NCBI GenBank assembly: GCA_964462185.1
Contig: CAYWWV010000019.1
Span: forward strand, 1-22,549
Source: RBG-16-57-9 sp964462185
GTDB taxonomy: Archaea; Thermoproteota; Bathyarchaeia; TCS64
Reading direction: 5' to 3'
DNA length: 22,549 bases
Each line of letters opens with the position of its first letter. Position 1 is the first letter of the stretch. The notes under the pieces were generated by a model. That model had not been told where the DNA came from, did no database searches, and was given only the letters and a program-made list of their open reading frames with translations. The translations under genes and the position numbers were made by a program. This document shows, one piece after another, positions 1 through 7,245 of the stretch.

Positions 1-81
1 GGTTGTTTCACTGGGTTTGTGGAGGCTTGTTTCTTGGTTGGTGTGGGAGCTGTTTTATTCTTGGGTGGGTGTTCATTAGCC

Positions 82-462
82 ATGGGTTTGGGGGAGGAGG
101 CTAGGCGGCTGGTGGGGGCCTGCGGCCTCAACTGTGGGAGGTGCAGGATATACCAGGCTTCCGCCGGGGGGGATTTGGAGTTGCAGAGGAGGATCGCCTT
201 GGAGCTCTTCGGCGAGGACTCGGATGTGTTGCCCGAGCAGATTGCTTGTGGGGGGTGTTGGGGAGATCTGGGTGTCCACTGGAGCCCTGGGTGTGGGGTC
301 AGGGCCTGCGCCCAAGGCAGGGGGCTGGTGGCCTGCAGCCAGTGCGGGGAGTTTCCCTGCTCCCGGTTGGAGGAGTTCTACTCCAGGGGTTATGGTGGGG
401 CCAGGGAGAACGCTTACCGGCAGAGGGTGGTGGGCCTGGAGGATTGGTGGCGGGAGCAGTAG
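82..462 (+). CDS. Cysteine-rich DUF3795-family protein
   Basis: Predicted 126-residue soluble protein with ten cysteines. Near the N terminus is CGLNCGRC (C14, C18, C21), then C56/C59 (CGGC), C71, C76 and C85/C88/C93 (CSQCGEFPC). This spacing is typical of DUF3795, a small family common in archaea and anaerobes that probably binds zinc or an Fe-S cluster; its function is unknown. The frame is open upstream to a GTG at 19. I prefer the ATG at 82 because the CGLxC motif normally lies close to the start and because an AT-rich TATTTT-like stretch at 52-59 sits about 25 bases upstream, as in a leaderless archaeal gene. From the GTG start the added residues look like a short hydrophobic or lipoprotein-like leader ending in GGCS, which I consider less likely. 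It converges with the aminotransferase, 11 bases apart. Confidence 0.75.
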   Translation: MGLGEEARRLVGACGLNCGRCRIYQASAGGDLELQRRIALELFGEDSDVLPEQIACGGCWGDLGVHWSPGCGVRACAQGRGLVACSQCGEFPCSRLEEFYSRGYGGARENAYRQRVVGLEDWWREQ

Positions 463-473
463 GCCCAGCGGGT

Positions 474-1805
474 CTACTTGGATTCCTTGTCTGCCACCTT
501 GAGGGCCTGGTCCAGGGCTGAGACGCCTTCCTCGATCTCCCTGGGCCCCACGGTTAGCGGGGGGGCCACGATGAGGGTGTTGATGACGTTGACCACGTAG
601 ACGCCTTGCTCCAGGCACTGGGCGCTTACACGGCCCAGCATGTTGGGCTCGAACTTCTGCTCGCGGGTGACGAAGGGCTCCCGCGTCTCCCGGTTCCTCA
701 CCAGCTCCACCCCCCAGAATAGGCCCTTACCCCTCACATCGCCCACCGAGGGGTGGTCCTCCTTCAACTCCTCCAACCTCCTCTCCAGCAGCCCCCCCAT
801 CCTCTCCGCGTTCTCCACCAAGCCATACTTGTGGTACTGCTCTATGGCGGCCAGGGCCGTGGCACAGGCCAGGGGGTGGTTGGCGTAGGTCTGTCCGTGG
901 ACGAAGAGGTTTCCCGGCTCGTCGAAGTGGTCGGCTATGGTTCGGCTTGTCACCGCGGCTCCCATGGGTATGTAGGCCCCCGTGATGCCCTTGGCCATGG
1001 TCATGATGTCGGGGACCACCCCCCAATGCTCCACGCAGAACATCCTCCCCGTACGCCCGAAGCCCGCCATCACCTCGTCGTCGATGAGGAGCACCCCGTG
1101 CTCGTCGCATATCTCTCTCACTCTGGGCCAGTACTCGTCGGGGGGCACCAGTATCCCGTTGCTCCCTACGATGGGCTCCAAGACCACGCCAGCCACCGTC
1201 TGGGGCCCCTCCATCCGTATCACCTCGTCGATGTACTCGGCGCAGGTGGCCCCGCACCCAGGGTACTCCAAGCCGAAGGGGCATCTGTAGCAGTAGCAGT
1301 CGGGGGCCCTCACCACCCCGGGCATACCCACGGCGTACTGGGTGCGGGGGTCTCCGGTGAGGGCTATGGCCCCCGAGGAGGAGCCGTGGTAGGACCGATA
1401 GCGGGAGACCAGCTTGGTCCTCCGGGTGTATAGCCTGGCGATCTTGATGGCCGCCTCGTTGGCCTCGGCGCCTCCGATGGTTAGGTAGCTCTTCTCCAAT
1501 CCCCGGGGGGTTATCTCGGCCAGCTTCTCGCCCAGGAGGGCAGCCGGCACCGTGGCGAAGCCCGGGGCCGCGTAGCAGAGCTTCCTGGCCTGCTCGGCCA
1601 TGGCCTCCTTGACTTCCTCGGCGCTGTGGCCCAGGTTGCTGCACATGAGCTGGCTGCTGAAGTCCAGTATCCTCCTCCCGTCTAGGGTGGTGAAGTAGGC
1701 CCCCTCCGCCCTGTCCACCACCAGGGGGTTCCAGGTGTGCTCATACCGCCAAGTCCCATAGACATACTTCTTCATCAGGGCCTGGTAATACTTGGGGTCC
1801 GACAT
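474..1805 (-). CDS. Class III PLP-dependent aminotransferase
   Basis: Full-length (443 aa) fold-type I, class III aminotransferase. Visible signatures are the PLP phosphate-binding GGAEAN (111-116), IDDEVMAGFGRTG (241-253) with the Asp that contacts the pyridine nitrogen, and the Schiff-base Lys272 in MAKGITGAYIPMG. Class III members move amino groups from omega-amino acids, beta-alanine, taurine, GABA or ornithine, and a few act on D-amino acids or racemise; the substrate cannot be read here. A cysteine group, C170, C172, C175, C184 and C188 (CYCYRCPFG..YPGCGATC), recalls the CYRCPFG segment of taurine/beta-alanine-pyruvate type enzymes and may bind metal. The ATG at 1805 lies about 25-30 bases from a TATA element (1827-1838), which fits a leaderless transcript. 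Divergent from the YtcJ-like amidohydrolase, suggesting a shared catabolic role (inference). Confidence 0.9.
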   Translation of the reverse strand: MSDPKYYQALMKKYVYGTWRYEHTWNPLVVDRAEGAYFTTLDGRRILDFSSQLMCSNLGHSAEEVKEAMAEQARKLCYAAPGFATVPAALLGEKLAEITPRGLEKSYLTIGGAEANEAAIKIARLYTRRTKLVSRYRSYHGSSSGAIALTGDPRTQYAVGMPGVVRAPDCYCYRCPFGLEYPGCGATCAEYIDEVIRMEGPQTVAGVVLEPIVGSNGILVPPDEYWPRVREICDEHGVLLIDDEVMAGFGRTGRMFCVEHWGVVPDIMTMAKGITGAYIPMGAAVTSRTIADHFDEPGNLFVHGQTYANHPLACATALAAIEQYHKYGLVENAERMGGLLERRLEELKEDHPSVGDVRGKGLFWGVELVRNRETREPFVTREQKFEPNMLGRVSAQCLEQGVYVVNVINTLIVAPPLTVGPREIEEGVSALDQALKVADKESK

Positions 1806-1826
1806 GGTTCAAAGCTGGGGGCTGGG

Positions 1827-1838
1827 AATATAATATTT
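1827..1838. promoter_or_regulatory. Shared TATA element of a divergent pair
   Basis: The only AT-rich stretch (AATATAATATTT) in the 65-base space between the aminotransferase (start 1805, minus) and the amidohydrolase (start 1871, plus). It is nearly symmetrical, so it can be read as a TATA box on either strand. It lies about 25-30 bases from the minus-strand ATG and about 35 bases from the plus-strand TTG. A single bidirectional element, or two overlapping ones, is inferred from spacing alone. Confidence 0.55.
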
Positions 1839-1870
1839 AGGTAAACCCCCAAGGAGTACCAGGTGGATTC

Positions 1871-3499
1871 TTGAAGGCAGACTTGATTTTGACCGGTGGG
1901 AAGGTGGTGACCATGGACCCGGCTGGGACGGTGGCCGAGGCCGTGGCCGTCAGGAGGAACCTGGTGGAGCGTGTGGGCTCGGCGGAGAGCGTCTTGGAGT
2001 TGGCGGGCCCCCACACCCGTGTGGTCGAACTGGGAGGCAGGACGGTGGTGCCGGGGTTCATCGACAGCCACAGCCACATGATTTCGACGGGGGCCCGCAG
2101 GCGGCTCTACGTGGACCTCAGCGAGGAGGTGGGGGTTCACTCCATAGCCGACCTCGTGAAGAGGCTGAGGGAGAGGGCTGAGGGGACTCCGAGGGGGGAG
2201 TGGGTCCTGGGCTACCAGGAGGACGACTCCAAGCTGGAGGAGGGGAGGCACCCCACCCGCTGGGAGCTGGACCAGGCCAGCACCCAACACCCCATACTCG
2301 TCTCCACAGTGGGGGGCCACTTCTACATGGCCAACACCAGGGCTTTCCAAGACGCAGGGATAACCAAGGAGACCCCCGACCCCGTGGGAGGCCGGTTCGA
2401 CCGGGACCCGGAGACGGGGGAGCTGACTGGAGGCATCCACGAGAAGGCCCTCGACCTGGTATGCCCCAACCTGCCTCAACCCACTCCACGGCAATACCTG
2501 GAGGGGGCCAGGGAAATCCTCCAGGAATGCGCCCAGATGGGCATCACCTGCGTCTACGACACCGTGGGAGCCCCGGAGCTCAGGGCCGCACTGGAGCTGA
2601 GGAACCAGGGGGCCCTCCCCATACGGGTCCGGGTGGACATCAACATAGAGCTGTTTCCCCACCTCAGGGAGCTGGGGATTAAACGGGGGCTGGGCGACGA
2701 CTGGCTGAGGATATGCGGCCTCAAGTTCTTCTTCGACGGCGCCATCTCGGCCAGGACGGCGGCCGTCACCGAGGAGTACCTCAACAAGCCGGGGTTCTAC
2801 GGCGTCATGGCCACCACCCCTGAGCTGGCCCGGGAGACCCTTGAGGCCGCCTACTCCCAGGGATACAGGGTTAGCTGCCACGCTAACGGCGACGCAGCCA
2901 TATCCCTGTACCTGGACATCATGGAGGAGCTCCAGTCCCAGTACCCCCAAAGCGATCCCAGAAACAGGGCCATCCACTGCACCGTGGTAAACCCCCACCT
3001 GGTCCAAAGAATCAAAGAACTCCAAATACTCCCCACCATCTTCGGCCCCTACCCCTACTACCACGGCGACAAGCTACTGCCCGCCTTCGGCGAGGAACGC
3101 CTGGAGCGTATGTTCGCCGCCCGCAGCTTCCTAGACGCGGGCATACCCGTGGCCGCCCACAGCGACCACCCCTGCGCACCCAACCCCCCTCTCATGGGTA
3201 TCCACGCCCTGGTCAACAGGCTCACCAGAGGGGGAAAACCCATAGGGCAGAGCCAGAGGATCACGGTGCTGGAGGCCATACGACTATACACGGTGAACGC
3301 CGCCTACCAGCAATTCGACGAGAACAAGCTGGGCAGCATAGAGCCTGGGAAGCTGGCGGACATGGTGGTGTTAGACGGGGACATACTGTCAACACCCGCC
3401 AAAGAAATCCTCGAGACCCCCGTAGATATGACCATCGTCGACGGGCGAATCGTTTACGAGAGAAAAAAGGACCCTCCAAGGGGGCTGCCCAGGGTTTAG
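1871..3499 (+). CDS. YtcJ-like metal-dependent amidohydrolase (Amidohydro_3)
   Basis: A 542-residue amidohydrolase-superfamily enzyme that hydrolyses an amide or similar bond with a metal centre. It has the first-strand metal motif PGFIDSHSHM (H67, H69), Lys285 in LKFFFDGAIS, HANGDAAI (H337), H369, and SDHPCAPNPP (431-440), followed by the C-terminal beta-sandwich ending in VDMTIVDGRIVYER. This matches the YtcJ/Amidohydro_3 group, whose substrates are mostly unknown. The start is a TTG preceded by GGTGG at 1862-1866; no in-frame ATG gives a complete N-terminal strand. Its stop overlaps that of the D-aminopeptidase by 4 bases. No signal peptide, so cytoplasmic. The neighbouring D-aminopeptidase and aminotransferase point to amino-acid or peptide derivatives as substrates (inference). 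Confidence 0.88.
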   Translation: MKADLILTGGKVVTMDPAGTVAEAVAVRRNLVERVGSAESVLELAGPHTRVVELGGRTVVPGFIDSHSHMISTGARRRLYVDLSEEVGVHSIADLVKRLRERAEGTPRGEWVLGYQEDDSKLEEGRHPTRWELDQASTQHPILVSTVGGHFYMANTRAFQDAGITKETPDPVGGRFDRDPETGELTGGIHEKALDLVCPNLPQPTPRQYLEGAREILQECAQMGITCVYDTVGAPELRAALELRNQGALPIRVRVDINIELFPHLRELGIKRGLGDDWLRICGLKFFFDGAISARTAAVTEEYLNKPGFYGVMATTPELARETLEAAYSQGYRVSCHANGDAAISLYLDIMEELQSQYPQSDPRNRAIHCTVVNPHLVQRIKELQILPTIFGPYPYYHGDKLLPAFGEERLERMFAARSFLDAGIPVAAHSDHPCAPNPPLMGIHALVNRLTRGGKPIGQSQRITVLEAIRLYTVNAAYQQFDENKLGSIEPGKLADMVVLDGDILSTPAKEILETPVDMTIVDGRIVYERKKDPPRGLPRV

Positions 3500-4314
3500 C
3501 TGACGCTGGAGGCGCACATCACCGCTGCCAGGAAGCCGTGGTAGGCCTTCAAGTAGTCCTCGTGGGTGATGGAGATGGTTTTACCGTCGAGGCGCTGGGC
3601 CGTGGGTATGAAGGAGGCGGCGTCAGCCCGCCTGGCATCGGTGAACCTTATCTTGAACTCCACAGGGGGTTTCACCACGTAGGGCGGTATCCTCTTCCCC
3701 AGGGCCCTCTTGGCCCCTTCCTTGATGAGGTCTCTGGAGACCTGGGGGTGGAGGCATTTGGCGGCGACGCGGCTCACCGCCTCCTTAACGGCCACCGTCT
3801 CGATCTCTGGGTGGATGGCCTTGGCCTCCAGGGTGGTGGCCTTGTCCCCCGAGAGAAACACCAGGGGAACCCCGTAGTAACCGGCTATCCCAGCGTTCAT
3901 AGCCGTCTCCCCCACCTCCACCCCATTAATATGGAGGCTCTCCACGTTGGCCCCGCTATAGGTGTGGCTGAGAACCCCTTGGAGGGTTCCCTTCTTGGAG
4001 TGGTACCCTATGAAGAACACCGCGTCGTAGGATGAGTCGAGCCCCGCCATCTGGCTCTGGGGCTTGGGCCGCCCCCTCACCAAGACCGCCCTCCTGTGAA
4101 GCGCCTCAGGGTCTATGTTATTCATTCCCCCGTGGGCGTCGCAGACCGTTACCTCGGCCTCCGGCTCAACCTCCAGGATTCCCTCTATGGCGGCGTTTAC
4201 GTCACCCACCATGAGGGCCCTACCCCTCTCATAGTCGGGCTGGCTCCTGCTGGCCATGGTGGCGTCCACCACGCCGCTGATGCCTTCGATGTCTACGCTT
4301 ATGAATACCTTCAT
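3496..4314 (-). CDS. dppA: D-aminopeptidase, peptidase family M55 (DppA-like)
   Basis: A 272-residue protein aligning end to end, from memory, with Bacillus subtilis DppA (about 274 aa), a zinc-dependent, self-compartmentalising decamer that removes N-terminal D-amino acids such as D-Ala from short peptides. The metal ligands fall in place: D8 and E10 in SVDIEGISG, H61 in CDAHGGMNN, H105 in FIGYHSKKG and E136 in VEVGETAMN; H117 in GVLSHTYSG matches the proposed catalytic His. No signal peptide, so it acts on imported peptides. The transporter gene lies upstream on the same strand with 55 bases between them. Family assignment is firm; true D-Ala specificity is not shown by sequence, since some M55 members act on other peptides. 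Confidence 0.92.
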   Translation of the reverse strand: MKVFISVDIEGISGVVDATMASRSQPDYERGRALMVGDVNAAIEGILEVEPEAEVTVCDAHGGMNNIDPEALHRRAVLVRGRPKPQSQMAGLDSSYDAVFFIGYHSKKGTLQGVLSHTYSGANVESLHINGVEVGETAMNAGIAGYYGVPLVFLSGDKATTLEAKAIHPEIETVAVKEAVSRVAAKCLHPQVSRDLIKEGAKRALGKRIPPYVVKPPVEFKIRFTDARRADAASFIPTAQRLDGKTISITHEDYLKAYHGFLAAVMCASSVS

Positions 4315-4369
4315 GGCGTGTTGGAATTGGCTGCCGTGGGGATAAGGGTGTTGTGGGGATGGAGCCCCT

Positions 4370-5584
4370 TCAGTAGAGGGCTGAGAGGATCAGGTACAGG
4401 ATGAGGGTGGTCAACCCGTCGGCCAGACTGGTCTCGAAGGGGATTACAAAGTTGTCAGGGTCCAACCCCCTCTGGAAGGTGTATATGCCGGCTGAGAAGC
4501 TGAGCAGGGCTATAAGGGGGATGATGAGGATGTTGGTGAGCCAAACGGTGGCAAGGAGCCTCGGAAGGTTTGCCCATCCATAGAGGGCGCAGGAAACAAG
4601 GGAGTAAAGGGTGAACATTATTAGGCTGGAGGCCCATGCGTATCCCACCTCCCTCAGGTGGCCTTTGAAGGATTCTAGCCTGGCCTCAAGGAGCCCTAGG
4701 TTGAGCTTGGTGGTGGCTGTGCTCCCAATCATAGACCCCGCATCCCCCACATTGCTGATGATGGCAGGGTATATAGTGTAGACCTCGGGGGCATTTCCTA
4801 TGGCTTGGCTGAGCCGCCCCAGGGTTAGCCCTGTAAATGTTACGATAGTGGAGACCACCACTAGGGTGCCACGGGCTTCTTTGAGGGTTTTAGAGTAGCC
4901 CGGTTTTCCCCGGTTTTCCAGGTGTAGCCAGATGGCCAAACCAATGAACCCTAGTGTTACCATCCACCTCAAAAAGGCCACCCCCCAGCCCCCCTGCAAC
5001 AGGCTTCTCATAACCGAGACAAAAATCAGGCTGATTAAAATATCCGCGGAGGTGGATGTGATGGCGTAGACCACTACGTCTGGGTCCCAACCCCTCTCGA
5101 AGCTGAGTATAGACACCGTGAAGGTGATGGGGGTTATCGTGGCCAAGGAGAGGGCCATAGAGGTGTAGACGGCCTGGATGATTTCCAGGGACTCTGGGAG
5201 GCCGTTTCCCTCCACCAATACTTGGAATATTACGCCTCCTAGGCTGAGGAGGGTTGCGCTGAGAGCCGTTAAGACTATTATGGATGAGAACAGTTGGTAT
5301 GCCTCCGCTGTGTTGTTGTGAAGCCGGGGTTGTATAGTGCCCAGGTGTAGCCCCGTGCTCAGCCTGCCGCTGAACAGCCCTCCAATAGCCCCCCGCACAC
5401 TCAGCAACCCAGGGAAAACCAGCATCCCCCAAGGGAACTGGTTGAGGACCCCAACAGAGCTTGCTAGAATCGAGCCAGCAATCAGCCCCAAGAGGTTAAA
5501 TGCTTGGGCCGAGGTGGATTGGATTAGCCCCTGGGCGTGGGTGCCTGCCCAGGCGAGCCACTTGTTGTGGAGGGTCCTCCACAT
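4370..5584 (-). CDS. SLC41/MgtE-like divalent cation transporter, duplicated membrane domain
   Basis: An integral membrane protein of 404 residues made of two tandem MgtE-type membrane domains, without the cytoplasmic N-domain and CBS pair of bacterial MgtE. The internal repeat is plain: FPGLLSVRGAIGGLFSGRLST pairs with YPAIISNVGDAGSMIGSTAT, and FERGWDPDVVVYAITSTSAD pairs with FQRGLDPDNFVIPFETSLAD. The DPD and S/T..AD motifs mark the SLC41/MgtE pore, so Mg2+ or another divalent cation is expected. The frame opens at a TTG (5590), but the ATG at 5584 is preferred because GAGGAGG ends seven bases before it. Upstream of the metal-dependent D-aminopeptidase on the same strand; co-transcription is possible. 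Without the CBS/N sensor, gating must differ from MgtE. Confidence 0.85.
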   Translation of the reverse strand: MWRTLHNKWLAWAGTHAQGLIQSTSAQAFNLLGLIAGSILASSVGVLNQFPWGMLVFPGLLSVRGAIGGLFSGRLSTGLHLGTIQPRLHNNTAEAYQLFSSIIVLTALSATLLSLGGVIFQVLVEGNGLPESLEIIQAVYTSMALSLATITPITFTVSILSFERGWDPDVVVYAITSTSADILISLIFVSVMRSLLQGGWGVAFLRWMVTLGFIGLAIWLHLENRGKPGYSKTLKEARGTLVVVSTIVTFTGLTLGRLSQAIGNAPEVYTIYPAIISNVGDAGSMIGSTATTKLNLGLLEARLESFKGHLREVGYAWASSLIMFTLYSLVSCALYGWANLPRLLATVWLTNILIIPLIALLSFSAGIYTFQRGLDPDNFVIPFETSLADGLTTLILYLILSALY

Positions 5585-5627
5585 CCCCAATCCTCCTCAT
5601 AACAACCAATCGAAAGGGCGCCACATC

Positions 5628-5637
5628 ATATATAAGA
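5628..5637 (+). promoter_or_regulatory. TATA box for the HAD-sua5 operon
   Basis: ATATATAAGA lies in the divergent space between the SLC41-like gene and the HAD phosphatase. It is about 52 bases before the ATG at 5688, predicting a leader of roughly 25-30 bases. Confidence 0.5.
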
Positions 5638-5687
5638 AAATCGGGGGGCCGCTAGGCTTTAATGAGCCCAGCTCCACCATAACCGAG

Positions 5688-6257
5688 ATGGCCAAAGCCC
5701 TCTTCCTAGACCGGGATGGAACCCTCATCGAGGACACTGGAAACGCACACGAGTTAGAGGACCTGCGGCTTTTCCCCGACACGGTGGAGGCCTTGAAGCT
5801 GGCCAGAGACCAGTACAGGTTCTACATCATCACCAACCAGCCGGGAATAGCCCGAGGCCTCTTCACCGTGGAACAATTCCACGCCTTCAACAATAAGCTG
5901 GTTGGAATGTTGGCCGCCCAAGGGGTCTACATCGAGGAAACCCGGTTCTGCCCCCACCTGGAGGGCTGCGACTGCCGCAAGCCCAGCACCAAGCACCTCC
6001 TGGAGCTAGCCCGGAAATACGGCTTGGATGTGGAGGACTCATGGGTACTGGGCGACCATCCCTCTGATGTGGAGATGGGTGTGAGGGCGGGGTGTAGAAC
6101 CGTTTACCTGTTGACGGGCCACGGGAGGAAACACCTGGGAGAGCTTGAGACACGAGGCCTCAAACCCACTGTTATCGCTTCCAGCCTCTTGGAAGCCGTA
6201 GAGGCGTTGATGAACCATGGAGACCAAGGTAATACGAGTGGACCCCAGGAAACCTGA
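5688..6257 (+). CDS. HAD-superfamily phosphatase, GmhB/HisB-N type
   Basis: A 189-residue HAD hydrolase. Motif I is LFLDRDGTL (nucleophile D8, acid/base D10), motif II is ITNQPGIARG (T49), motif III is K98, and motif IV is GDHPSDVEMG (D123, D127). A zinc loop with C88, H90, C94 and C96 (CPHLEGCDCRKP) places it with D-glycero-D-manno-heptose 1,7-bisphosphate phosphatase (GmhB) and the histidinol-phosphatase domain of HisB. Only three residues separate CPH from CDC, shorter than I recall for either. The long open frame extends upstream, but the ATG at 5688 starts exactly at the conserved first strand. The 3' end overlaps sua5 by 41 bases, so the two are surely co-transcribed. The sugar or amino-alcohol phosphate substrate is undetermined; no heptose genes are visible. 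Confidence 0.88.
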   Translation: MAKALFLDRDGTLIEDTGNAHELEDLRLFPDTVEALKLARDQYRFYIITNQPGIARGLFTVEQFHAFNNKLVGMLAAQGVYIEETRFCPHLEGCDCRKPSTKHLLELARKYGLDVEDSWVLGDHPSDVEMGVRAGCRTVYLLTGHGRKHLGELETRGLKPTVIASSLLEAVEALMNHGDQGNTSGPQET

Positions 6258-7245
6258 ACCCCCCCTCATAGAGGAGGCGGCCAGGGTCATCAAGGCCGGG
6301 GGCCTGGTGGCCTTCCCCACTGAGACCGTCTATGGGCTGGGGGCCGACGGCTTGAACCCCAAAGCCGTGAAGCGTATATTCGAGGTGAAGGGCAGGCCCC
6401 TGGACAACCCCCTCATCTTCCACGTCTCCTCCCCCAGGGAGGCCTTGGCTCTCGCCGAGGAGGTCCCAGAAGAAGCCCAGTGGTTGATGGATAGGTTCTG
6501 GCCCGGGCCCCTCACCCTGGTGTTGAGGAAGAAGAGCCACGTTCCCGATGTAGCCACGGCGGGGCTGGCTACGGTGGCTGTGAGGATGCCCGACTGCCCC
6601 ATAGCCCTAGCCCTGATTGAGGCCTCTCACACACCCATAGTGGCCCCCAGCGCCAACCTCTCGGGCAAGCCCAGCCCCACCAAGCCCCAACACGTCATCG
6701 CAGACCTCCAGGGAAAGGTGGAGGTCATAATAGACGGGGGAGACACCCCCATAGGAGTCGAGTCCACAGTGGTAGACCTGACCCGCCGACCCTTCACCAT
6801 TCTCAGGCCTGGGGGGTTGAGCCGGGAGGCCCTGGAGGAGGTGGTAGGCCCGGTGGGGGTGCACCAGGGTGCGGTTCACCCAGACGGCTTAGCCCCTCCC
6901 TCGCCTGGCATGAAGTACCGACACTACGCCCCCCAAGCCCAAGTAGTCCTGGTGGAGGGGGAGAGGGGGGAAAGACTCCGAAAGATGGCCGAGCTAGTGG
7001 GCCAGCTGAAGGAGGAGGGGCTAAAAGTGGGGGCCCTCACAGTGGGGGTCTCAATACCTGGCTCCGACGTAGAGCGCAGGGTCCAAGGCTTGGAGGACTA
7101 CGCCCACAACCTCTTCGCATTCCTCAGGGAGATGGATGAACTCGACGTGGATGTCATCGTGGCCGAGGGGGTTGAGGAGCGGCGGCTGGGGTTGGCTTTG
7201 ATGAACAGGTTGAGGAAGGCAGCCACCAGGGTTGTCCGGGTCTAG
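6217..7245 (+). CDS. sua5: Threonylcarbamoyl-AMP synthase Sua5
   Basis: Makes threonylcarbamoyl-adenylate from L-threonine, bicarbonate and ATP, the first step of the t6A37 modification of ANN-decoding tRNAs, in the cytoplasm. The 342 residues hold a YrdC domain (about 10-205), with GGLVAFPTETVYGLG (28-42), the catalytic KGRP (K58, R60) and PSANLSGKPSPT (144-155). The conserved linker SPGMKYRHYAP (229-239) is followed by the C-terminal Sua5 domain (about 240-342). This is the two-domain Sua5 form rather than the short TsaC. The start ATG lies inside the HAD gene (41-base overlap). The stop shares CTAG with copA on the other strand. Confidence 0.95.
   Translation: METKVIRVDPRKPEPPLIEEAARVIKAGGLVAFPTETVYGLGADGLNPKAVKRIFEVKGRPLDNPLIFHVSSPREALALAEEVPEEAQWLMDRFWPGPLTLVLRKKSHVPDVATAGLATVAVRMPDCPIALALIEASHTPIVAPSANLSGKPSPTKPQHVIADLQGKVEVIIDGGDTPIGVESTVVDLTRRPFTILRPGGLSREALEEVVGPVGVHQGAVHPDGLAPPSPGMKYRHYAPQAQVVLVEGERGERLRKMAELVGQLKEEGLKVGALTVGVSIPGSDVERRVQGLEDYAHNLFAFLREMDELDVDVIVAEGVEERRLGLALMNRLRKAATRVVRV

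Noticed and set aside
19..81. N-terminal extension of the DUF3795 gene as a lipoprotein signal
   Set aside because: It lacks positive residues before the hydrophobic run and is longer than expected for the family, and a promoter-like element falls inside it.
753..1433. 226-codon plus-strand frame
   Set aside because: It is the shadow of the class III aminotransferase on the other strand and has no family features.
1775..3064. Long minus-strand frame of 429 codons
   Set aside because: It is antisense to the YtcJ-like gene, whose HxH and other motifs are clear. The antisense translation has no recognisable domain.
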